In this document: positions 47,484-54,465 of the stretch, in pieces | How the letters are laid out: each line of letters begins with the position of its first letter | Numbering within the stretch: the stretch's first letter is position 1 | Source of the DNA: Brevibacterium sp. RIT 803 | GTDB lineage: Bacteria > Actinomycetota > Actinomycetes > Actinomycetales > Brevibacteriaceae | Direction of reading: 5' to 3' | DNA length: 64,000 bases | Assembly: GCF_016892625.1 (NCBI RefSeq) | Contig: NZ_JAFEMW010000002.1 | Location: 372,001 to 436,000 of the forward strand | Notes under the pieces: generated by a model | The model's database searches: none | Seen by the model: only the letters and a program-made list of their open reading frames with translations | Told to the model about the DNA's origin: nothing | Translations under genes and position numbers: made by a program

Positions 47484-48776
47484 TCAGTCGGAGAGTCGCA
47501 GCCGCCACAGTGAGGTGACCTCGGCACCGCGAGCCCTGTGGAGTTCGTCCCCGGTATCCGAGGCACGGGGGTGGCGCGGGGTCGTATCGTGGCGATCGTG
47601 GACTCGCAGGCGGGCAGCGGTGATGCGCTCGAGCAGTTCCTCCCGGGTCCGCAGGCCAAGATGCTCGGCAAGATCGGACAGAATCAGCCATCCCTCGCCC
47701 GCAGGGCTCAGATGCGCAGCCAGCCCGTCGATGAAGCGGTGGAGCACATCGGATCCCGGGTCGTAGATGCCGGCCTCGAGGGCAGACGTCGGACGGGCAG
47801 GCAGCCACGGCGGGTTGCACACGATGAGGTCCGCGCGTCCCTGCGGGAAGAGATCGGCCTCGACCACCTCGGCGCACGAAGCGAGACCGAGGCGGTCCAG
47901 ATTCTCTTGGGCACACGTCACCGCACGCGGATTGATGTCCGTGGCCACGACCCGTTCGACACCGCGTCGCAACAGCACAGCGGCGAGGACGCCGGTGCCA
48001 GTGCCGAGGTCGAAGGCCGTCTTCGGTGCGGACGACTTCGGGGCAGAAGAGTTCGCCGCGGGTGACTTCGGTGCGGAGGAGCTGCCGGTGCCGGACTCGG
48101 GAAACGGCGTCTGGGCGACGAGGTCGACGTACTCGCCGCGGATCGGAGAGAATACGCCGTATCTCGGGTGGATGTCCTCGCCGAGGGCGGGGATGGCCAC
48201 GCCCTTGAGCTGCCACTGGTAGGCGCTGAGCACCCCGTTCAACTCGGTCAGCGAGACGCACATCGGACCCGTCGACGGGCCGTAGGCGGCCTCGCAGGCC
48301 ACGCTCACATCGGGAGCACGGCGCAGGTTCAGCAAGTGGTCGCCGTCGAGTTCGACGATCAGCGCGCCAAGCAGACGGGCTCGTTGAGCAATGTAGCGAC
48401 GCTGCGCTTCGAAGGCAGCTGCACCGCTGAGGCCTCCCGCATCGCTCGGTCCTCCAGCATCGCCGCCGCCCGGGTTGCCCAGCTTGCGGCCAGTGCGCTT
48501 GCCGGCTCCATGTTCGCCGCCGCGGCGGGCACTGTGGCGTTTGAAGCGGCGGTCCATCGCCTGCAGCAGCTGACGGCCGTTGTGATAGTCCCCGCGCCAC
48601 AGCAGCCCGGTCCCCGATCGGGCCAGCCTGTAGGCGGCATCGGCAGTGATGTCGTCGCTGATGACCGTCACCTGAGCCGGGGCGGCCGACAGGTTCTCCG
48701 AATGCCAGGTCGCCGATCGTAGGGATCCGTCCTCGGTCCAGCGAAGTGCGGTCGCCGACGATCCGGGTTCTGTCAC
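47484..48776 (-). CDS. Class I SAM-dependent methyltransferase (HemK/RlmG-like, NPPW motif)
   Basis: 430 residues, GTG start. The N-terminal ~180 residues form a substrate domain. The SAM-binding fold begins at about 247 with TAFDLGTGTGVLAAVLLRRG (motif I), VVATDINPRAVTCAQENLDR, and the catalytic NPPW in LIVCNPPWLPARPTSALEAG. NPPW/Y motifs occur in N-methyltransferases that act on glutamine side chains or on rRNA adenine/guanine. Two low-complexity inserts are visible: a Gly-rich one near 95-120 and a SAPKS-rich one just before motif I (about 225-247). It lies upstream of purK on the same strand. The substrate is not identifiable. Confidence 0.85.
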   Translation of the reverse strand: MTEPGSSATALRWTEDGSLRSATWHSENLSAAPAQVTVISDDITADAAYRLARSGTGLLWRGDYHNGRQLLQAMDRRFKRHSARRGGEHGAGKRTGRKLGNPGGGDAGGPSDAGGLSGAAAFEAQRRYIAQRARLLGALIVELDGDHLLNLRRAPDVSVACEAAYGPSTGPMCVSLTELNGVLSAYQWQLKGVAIPALGEDIHPRYGVFSPIRGEYVDLVAQTPFPESGTGSSSAPKSPAANSSAPKSSAPKTAFDLGTGTGVLAAVLLRRGVERVVATDINPRAVTCAQENLDRLGLASCAEVVEADLFPQGRADLIVCNPPWLPARPTSALEAGIYDPGSDVLHRFIDGLAAHLSPAGEGWLILSDLAEHLGLRTREELLERITAARLRVHDRHDTTPRHPRASDTGDELHRARGAEVTSLWRLRLSD

Positions 48777-48845
48777 TGTGGGTTCCCCAATGCGCTGCTC
48801 GTCGAAAGGCTCCGTTCATCACACAACTCTGTTCACGGACCCGAC

Positions 48846-50009
48846 TCACACCACGAGCAGGGGAATGCGGAGTTCGCGTTCCGTCGTCGACCCGTGGTGG
48901 CCGATGAGCGCGATCGCGGAGGCGGATTCGTTGTCCGAGTCGACGATGGCGAATTCGTCCTGGCAGATGACCATGAAGTCCCCGATGCGCTGGCGGAAGC
49001 GGGGGTCGACAGGACCGAAGTAGCCGCGCCGGATGGCCTCATCGCGGCTGAGGATGAGCGCCCTGTCCCCCACTGTCTCGGTCCACGCCGAGTAGACGTC
49101 AGCCTCGGCGCCCTGATCGGCATAGAGGTGCACGGCGCGCGGTTCGCCGCCGACATGCCTGACACCCTGCCGCAGTTCAGGAGCATCGGCAAGGTCGAGA
49201 CGTCGGTTGTGGTCGATGTCGACCATGCCGTGATCAGCGGTGACGATCATCGTCGAATCAGCCGGCAGACCGTTGGCCAGCTGCGACAGTGCCAGGTCGA
49301 CGTGTTCGAGCTCTTCGGTCCACTGCAGGGAGTTCGATCCGTGGACGTGGCCCGTCTTGTCGAGGTTGCCCCAGTAGAGGTAGACCAGCCGACGGCCGGG
49401 AGCCTTCGCCTCTTCGATGGCCTGAGCGCAGCGTTGTTCGAGCGTCTTCGATGCCCGGAACCGGCCCCCACGCAGGGAAGCCCGGTTCAGGCCGCGACCG
49501 GCGAACTTCGCCTCGCCGAGGCTGACCACGTCGACCTCGGCCGCGGTGAGTCGTTCGAACAGGGTCGCATCGGGCACCCAGGCAACCGGGTCGACGTCGA
49601 GGTCCCAGGTCAGTTGGTTGAACACAGCGTCTTTGGCTGGGTCGAGGACGCGGTATCCGACGACGCCGTGGCCACCGGGCAGTCGCCCTGTGGCCAACGA
49701 GGACAAGGAGTTCGCGGTCGTCGAGGGGAACCCAGTGGACAGGGTCCGTCGTGAGGCCGCCAGAGATCGGAAGAATGGAGTGTAGCCGCTGTACTGCTTG
49801 AGCTGACTCTCCCCCATACCGTCGATGAGGACGACGATCGTCGTCCTCGAGTCCCGGTCAAGGCCCAGCGACTGAGCCCGAGCGCGCGCGGAGTCATCGA
49901 AGATGTCCCCCGCGCCGAGGCTGAGGGCCGCGGCGGGAACCACGTCGGAGAGGATGGGCCCGGAGTAGTCGGGTGGCCCCGTCAGGGGTGAAGTGCTCGC
50001 ATCTGCCAT
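48846..50009 (-). CDS. Alkaline-phosphatase superfamily phosphodiesterase (NPP-like)
   Basis: 387 residues. The nucleotide pyrophosphatase/phosphodiesterase-like fold has TTIVVLIDGMGESQLKQYSG (metal Asp), LSTGFPSTTANSLSSLATGR with the nucleophile Thr/Ser, YLYWGNLDKTGHVHG (metal Asp/His), IVTADHGMVDID (metal Asp-His) and a late GHHGSTTERELRIPLLVV. There is no signal peptide, so it would act in the cytoplasm unless exported otherwise. It overlaps the upstream DUF5998 gene at TGATG, a translational-coupling arrangement that, as I recall, recurs in actinobacteria. The substrate is unknown. Confidence 0.9.
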   Translation of the reverse strand: MADASTSPLTGPPDYSGPILSDVVPAAALSLGAGDIFDDSARARAQSLGLDRDSRTTIVVLIDGMGESQLKQYSGYTPFFRSLAASRRTLSTGFPSTTANSLSSLATGRLPGGHGVVGYRVLDPAKDAVFNQLTWDLDVDPVAWVPDATLFERLTAAEVDVVSLGEAKFAGRGLNRASLRGGRFRASKTLEQRCAQAIEEAKAPGRRLVYLYWGNLDKTGHVHGSNSLQWTEELEHVDLALSQLANGLPADSTMIVTADHGMVDIDHNRRLDLADAPELRQGVRHVGGEPRAVHLYADQGAEADVYSAWTETVGDRALILSRDEAIRRGYFGPVDPRFRQRIGDFMVICQDEFAIVDSDNESASAIALIGHHGSTTERELRIPLLVV

Positions 50010-50605
50010 CAGCGGCGAGACCGCAGCCTGGCGTGGAACACCGCGGCACGCAGCTTTCCGGCGAATTCTCCGATGCGATCAACTGCTGCCTGGCCTTCGG
50101 CCTCGGCGGACACGCGCAGCATGACGTCTTCAGAGAAGATGGATCCGCCGTAGCCGTGATCGGCCGCGCAATCCGGGTCACCACAGGTCTCCGGGAAGGC
50201 TTCTATGCGTCGAGAGGCGCCCCATGACATGGTCAGAGACACCTCGACAGGCTTGTCGCCGGGAATGAACGCAGCTGGGTCGGCAAACGTCCGGCCGACC
50301 ATGACGGTGCCGAGGCGCTCGAGTTCGATGTCTTCGCTGCTCGTCACGGCTCGAGGTTTGGAACCGGGTGCAGCGTTCGGGTCATCGTCGACGTGAGCAA
50401 GCAGCAGTCGTGTCTCGGTGAGCACGAAGGCGGTGACGTGACGATGGATGGATTCGATGTCGACATGTGTGTCGATGTGAACGAAATGAGCGAGCACCGG
50501 TTCGTCGAACAGAGAATCAGCCAGAATCCCCTGTGTGAGCTGTGGGTAGTATCCGGCCGACTGCAGATCGTGAACGAGAACTTCGGGTAGAGCCATGACT
50601 CCCAT
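50009..50605 (-). CDS. DUF5998 protein
   Basis: 198 residues from the ATG at 50605 (MGVMALPEVLVHDLQSAGYY); an ATG 9 bases later is also possible, while the open frame to 50815 codes for an implausible Arg-rich leader. Family features: LADSLFDEPVLAHFVHIDTH, HRHVTAFVLTETRLLLAHVD, MVGRTFADPAAFIPG and a Cys/His cluster CGDPDCAADHGYGG that could bind metal. It is an actinobacterial family of unknown function usually next to an alkaline-phosphatase-family gene, as here. Divergent from the GNAT/acyl-CoA-synthetase fusion. Confidence 0.8.
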   Translation of the reverse strand: MGVMALPEVLVHDLQSAGYYPQLTQGILADSLFDEPVLAHFVHIDTHVDIESIHRHVTAFVLTETRLLLAHVDDDPNAAPGSKPRAVTSSEDIELERLGTVMVGRTFADPAAFIPGDKPVEVSLTMSWGASRRIEAFPETCGDPDCAADHGYGGSIFSEDVMLRVSAEAEGQAAVDRIGEFAGKLRAAVFHARLRSRR

Positions 50606-50706
50606 TGTGCCGTACTCGCCCGACTCTTCCCACTTCGCCCCATTCCTTCGGCTCCCGCTCTGCGACCTTGCAGGTCTTGTACGGCCTGGGACTCTCGCCA
50701 TCCGCT

Positions 50707-50712
50707 TATGCT
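50707..50712 (+). promoter_or_regulatory. Putative -10 element near the start of the GNAT fusion gene
   Basis: TATGCT ends 6 bases before the ATG at 50719, consistent with a leaderless or near-leaderless transcript. A -35 box at normal spacing is not evident. Confidence 0.4.
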
Positions 50713-50718
50713 GGGAAC

Positions 50719-53391
50719 ATGGAAAACTATCCTTCCGAGTGGGAAGCCGATGTCGTCCTGCGCGATGGTGGCACCGCCCATCTGCGTCCGATTGTCCCTG
50801 GCGATGCCGATGCACTCTCGAAGATGCATGAGGCCCAGTCGCCCGAGTCCATCTACCTGCGTTTCTTCGCCCCGCTGCCCAGGTTGCCCAAACGCGATCT
50901 TGACCGGTTCGTCACCGTTGACCATCACGACCGAGTGGCCATGATCATGCTGGTCGGATCCGATATCATCGGCGTCGGCCGCTTCGACAAGATCTCAGCC
51001 ACCTCCGCCGAGGTGGCCTTCAATATCGCCGATGCCCACCAGGGCCGCGGCATCGGTTCGATCCTCCTTGAGCATCTCGCCGCCGCAGCCCGGGATCTGG
51101 GGATCCGCAGATTCACCGCCGAGGTGCTGCCTCAGAACCGATCGATGCTGCAGGTCTTCCAGGCCGCCGGCTACGAGGTCTCCCGTGGTTTCGACGACGG
51201 CGTCGTGGCCGTGAACTTCGACATCGACCCGACGGCACGGTCGATCGAGGTGCAGGCTTCTCGGGAGCATCGCGCCGAGGCACTGAGCGTGCGCACGGTC
51301 CTCCACCCCACCTCGGTGGTGGTCATCGGCGCCAGCCGCAAACGCAATTCCACCGGCCATCTCCTGATCCGCAACATCACCGCGGCGAAGTTCACCGGCG
51401 ACCTCTGGGTCGTCCACCCGGAAGTGGACCAGATCGCCGGAGTCCAGGCGTATCCGAGCCTGGATGATCTGCCCGGCAAGGCAGACCTCGCCGTGATCGC
51501 GGTGCCTGCGGAGTCCGCCACCGAGGTGGTCCAGGAGTGCGCGGCCCACGGGGTGAAAGCGGTCCTCGTCATCTCCTCGGGATTCGCCGAGACCGGTGAG
51601 GCCGGGGCCGAGCTGCAGCGCCAGATGGTCTCCACCGCCCGCGCCTACGGGATGCGTGTGGTCGGCCCGAACTCGTTCGGCCTCGTCAACGAGTCCGAGA
51701 ACATCTCGCTGAACACATCGCTGGCCCCGTTCCTGCCGGCATCGGGCACGCTCGGCCTGTTCAGCCAGTCGGGCGCGCTGGGCACCGCACTGCTGGCGGC
51801 GGCGAAGAAGCGTGGACTCGGCATCTCCACATTCGTCTCCGCTGGCAATCGCGCTGATCTCTCCGGCAACGACGTCCTCCAATACTGGGAGGAGGATCCG
51901 GCGACGAAGACCGTCGGCCTCTACCTCGAATCGATCGGCAACCCGCGGAAGTTCGCGCGCATCGCCCGCCGAGTCTCACGCGTCAAACCAGTCATCGTCA
52001 TCAAGTCCGACCTCACCGGCCGTGAGCTGCCGCCCGGGCACATCGTGCGGACCTCGTCTCTGGCTCCGAACACTCTCGACCAGGTGCTTGGTCAGGCCGG
52101 CGTGATCAGGGCCGATACCATCCACCAGCTCTTCGACCTCGCCCAGGTGTTCTCGACCCAGACCCTGCCCGCGGGCAGGCGTCTGGGAGTCGTCGGCAAC
52201 TCGGCGGCGATGGCCACACTCGTCATCCAGCGGGCTCGCTCTGAGGGGCTGCACGTCGAAGCCGACCCTGTGTCTCTGCACCCGGAGGTCGAGGCAGAGA
52301 CGTTCCGGGACGAGCTCGAGGCGATGTATGCCCGCGATGACATCGACTCCGTGATCGTCACCTTCACTCCTTCAGCCGGAGCAGAGGAATCCGAGATCGC
52401 GGCTCACCTCGCCGAGGCGGCGGCGCGTTCGAAGAAGACAACCGTGGCCTGCTTCCTCGGCATCCAAGGTGTCCAGGATGAGCTGACCACTCACCTCAGC
52501 GACAGCGAAGGCAAACGGAACTCGCACACCGTACCCAGCTACGTCGGCCCCGAGGATGCCGTCTGGTCCCTGGCCAGAGCCACCGACTACGCCCGCTGGC
52601 GAAGCGCTGACCACGGTCGTTTCCTTGAGGTCGAAGACCTCGACGACAAGGGCGTGCGCACGATCATCGAATCGGCACTCTCTGAGGCCCAGGCGGGCCG
52701 GCCCGTTCGGCTCGAGCGGGATCAGGCTCGGGCTCTGCTGTCCTGCTACGGGATCGAGGTGCTGCCCCACATCACCGCTGCCTCGGTGGACGAAGCCCTG
52801 TCCGCTGCCGATGACATCGGCTATCCGGTCGCGCTCAAGGCTGTATCGAACACCCTGCGCCATCGGATGGAGCTGGGCGGTGTGCGACTGAACATCGACT
52901 CACCGGAGGAGCTGCGCGAGGACTTCCACGCGATCCAGGAGACCATCAGCTCCTTACTCGTCGACGAGGACCCACTGGTCGACGTTCAGGCCATGGCTCC
53001 CCCAGGAGTGCCCTGCGTCATCCGTGCCGGCGAGGACCGGCTGCTGGGGCCGCTGCTGTCGTTCTCCCTGGCCGGGGATACGACGGAGCTGCTCGGCGAT
53101 GTCGAGCATCGCGTGGCCCCGTTGACGGACAAAGATGCTGAGGACATGATCCGATCGGTCAAGTCCTCGCCGAGGCTGTTCGGCTATCGGGGTCTGCCGC
53201 CGGTGAATATCGATCCCCTCAAGGATGTGCTCGAACGCCTGTCGGTGCTCGTCGAGAGGCACCCGCAGATCCTCGAGCTCGAAATCCACCCCATGGTCGC
53301 CACCGTGACAGACGGGCATCTTCTGAGTGTGCGGATAGATCTGCTCACCGATTCCACACGGATCGATTCAACGCGGAGACTGCTGAGCTGA
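50719..53391 (+). CDS. GNAT acetyltransferase fused to acyl-CoA synthetase (NDP-forming)-like domains (Pat-type)
   Basis: 890 residues from ATG 50719 (MENYPSEWEADVVLRDGG). Residues ~1-170 are a GNAT domain with acetyl-CoA loop DAHQGRGIGSILLEHLAAAA. Next comes a CoA-binding domain (LHPTSVVVIGASRKRNSTGH), a succinyl-CoA-ligase-like domain (GTLGLFSQSGALGTALLAAA) and a C-terminal ATP-grasp (VRLERDQARALLSCYGIEVL, GYPVALKAVSNTLRHRMELG, VDVQAMAPPGVPCVIRAG). The E. coli homologue Pat/YfiQ has the GNAT at the C-terminus; here it is N-terminal. Proteins of this kind acetylate lysines, classically inactivating acetyl-CoA synthetase. Whether the synthetase part is catalytic or a regulatory CoA sensor is undecided; GHIVRTSSLAPNTLDQVLG covers the region where the catalytic histidine should lie. 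Confidence 0.93.
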   Translation: MENYPSEWEADVVLRDGGTAHLRPIVPGDADALSKMHEAQSPESIYLRFFAPLPRLPKRDLDRFVTVDHHDRVAMIMLVGSDIIGVGRFDKISATSAEVAFNIADAHQGRGIGSILLEHLAAAARDLGIRRFTAEVLPQNRSMLQVFQAAGYEVSRGFDDGVVAVNFDIDPTARSIEVQASREHRAEALSVRTVLHPTSVVVIGASRKRNSTGHLLIRNITAAKFTGDLWVVHPEVDQIAGVQAYPSLDDLPGKADLAVIAVPAESATEVVQECAAHGVKAVLVISSGFAETGEAGAELQRQMVSTARAYGMRVVGPNSFGLVNESENISLNTSLAPFLPASGTLGLFSQSGALGTALLAAAKKRGLGISTFVSAGNRADLSGNDVLQYWEEDPATKTVGLYLESIGNPRKFARIARRVSRVKPVIVIKSDLTGRELPPGHIVRTSSLAPNTLDQVLGQAGVIRADTIHQLFDLAQVFSTQTLPAGRRLGVVGNSAAMATLVIQRARSEGLHVEADPVSLHPEVEAETFRDELEAMYARDDIDSVIVTFTPSAGAEESEIAAHLAEAAARSKKTTVACFLGIQGVQDELTTHLSDSEGKRNSHTVPSYVGPEDAVWSLARATDYARWRSADHGRFLEVEDLDDKGVRTIIESALSEAQAGRPVRLERDQARALLSCYGIEVLPHITAASVDEALSAADDIGYPVALKAVSNTLRHRMELGGVRLNIDSPEELREDFHAIQETISSLLVDEDPLVDVQAMAPPGVPCVIRAGEDRLLGPLLSFSLAGDTTELLGDVEHRVAPLTDKDAEDMIRSVKSSPRLFGYRGLPPVNIDPLKDVLERLSVLVERHPQILELEIHPMVATVTDGHLLSVRIDLLTDSTRIDSTRRLLS

Positions 53392-53530
53392 CACGCCCGG
53401 GAAATTCAGATACGGCCCATTTAGTGAGAACCGACTGTCAGTTTGGCGAGTCTTATACCAATTCTTCTCTATTGCAGGTAGTGTCTGTATCCGTTCGGCA
53501 CGAAACGTTATGAATTCGTGTTTTAGTGTG

Positions 53531-53571
53531 TGGCCCTACATTGGCCATAGTCTGTGGCCAGCCACTGGCCA
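53531..53571. promoter_or_regulatory. Cluster of four TGGCC sites upstream of the TetR gene
   Basis: TGGCCC at 53531-53536 and TGGCCA at 53542-53547, 53555-53560 and 53566-53571 are spaced 11, 13 and 11 bp start to start. TGGCCA is self-complementary. The last site ends about 50 bp before the gene. An autoregulatory operator is the simplest guess. Confidence 0.5.
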
Positions 53572-53604
53572 TCCACCATCCAAAAGGCACCTGTACTGCG
53601 GGTG

Positions 53605-53620
53605 CCTCACGAGAGTGAGG
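53605..53620 (+). promoter_or_regulatory. Hairpin that includes the Shine-Dalgarno-like GTGAGG
   Basis: CCTCAC-GAGA-GTGAGG is a perfect 6-bp stem with a GAGA (GNRA) loop. GTGAGG is the only SD-like sequence before the TetR start. A second hairpin, GGCACC...GGTGCC (53586-53606), overlaps it by two bases, so the two may be mutually exclusive. Confidence 0.5.
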
Positions 53621-53621
53621 C

Positions 53622-54185
53622 ATGAAAGAAATGATTTCACGAAGAGACGTCGTCACCGACTCCGCGATTGCTGTAGTCGCCGAACAGGGAGTTCGTGGAC
53701 TCACCCACAGGGCAGTCGATGCCCTCGCCGAGCTGCCCGTCGGCTCGACATCGAATGTCTACCGCACCCGTGATGCCCTCATCACTGGAATCATGGAGCG
53801 CATCGGAGACCTCAACTCGCAGCAGCTCGACCGCCTGCCGGACATGTTCCGGGACAGCGGAAAGCCTGCGCTGGAGATCTCAGTCGATTTCTGCATGAAT
53901 TGGCTGACCACGGACCGCAACCGCTTCTACACGATGATCATGCTCAGCCTCGACCCGGCACTTCCCGACGAAGCCTTGGCCGCGAAGCAGAAGAACACCG
54001 CGAAGATCGACGAGTTCGTCATGCGACTGACCAATGTCGATGCTGAGATGGCTCGCACGATGAACAGCTCCGTGATGGGAATGATGATCACCGAACTGAT
54101 CGCAGGAACGGCCGATCGCTCCCATGTCGAATCGTTCATGGGGCAGTTCCTCACATGGGTAGGCAGCAACACGACGCAGGCCTGA
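53622..54185 (+). CDS. TetR-family transcriptional regulator
   Basis: 187 residues from ATG 53622; an ATG three codons later (53631) has GTGAGG at better spacing and may be the true start. The DNA-binding helix-turn-helix is ISRRDVVTDSAIAVVAEQGV then RGLTHRAVDALAELPVGSTS and NVYRTRDALITGIMERIGD. The C-terminal ligand domain has no recognised signature and ends SFMGQFLTWVGSN. Upstream lie the TGGCC cluster, an SD-sequestering hairpin and a CACGAA...TTCGTG repeat (53499-53520). No transporter or enzyme gene flanks it in the usual divergent position, so the target is unknown. It follows the GNAT fusion by about 230 bp. Confidence 0.92.
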   Translation: MKEMISRRDVVTDSAIAVVAEQGVRGLTHRAVDALAELPVGSTSNVYRTRDALITGIMERIGDLNSQQLDRLPDMFRDSGKPALEISVDFCMNWLTTDRNRFYTMIMLSLDPALPDEALAAKQKNTAKIDEFVMRLTNVDAEMARTMNSSVMGMMITELIAGTADRSHVESFMGQFLTWVGSNTTQA

Positions 54186-54465
54186 GCTTTCCGAACCGGC
54201 CCGAACTCTCCGAACCTCAACTCTTCGCTGGCACAGTGATGACGCCGCCTCGGCGCACAGACGCTCGCACACTTCGGACACACGCGCCCCGATCATCACG
54301 CTGGGGACGCTGACGGACAACGACACGGACGCCCCGGAAATGCGGGCTTGAGCCGTAGAACTCACATCGAACGCTAGAATCGACGGGTGCTCTCCGTTGT
54401 CGAGGCCGAACCTCGGCATGTCAGAGGGCACCCGGAGCGGAAAATTCGTGCGTCAAAGGAGTTCC
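54186..54465. promoter_or_regulatory. Intergenic region with putative parC promoter
   Basis: This 280-bp gap holds a good -10, TAGAAT at 54375-54380, but no clear -35 17 bp upstream. A transcript starting near 54387 would have an ~80-base leader. One CCGCCTCGGCG copy lies at 54245-54255. Confidence 0.5.

Noticed and set aside
47464..48849. Long open frame (461 residues) overlapping the methyltransferase in another frame
   Set aside because: The protein is Arg/Pro/Gly-rich without motifs, while the overlapping frame contains the SAM-binding and NPPW motifs.
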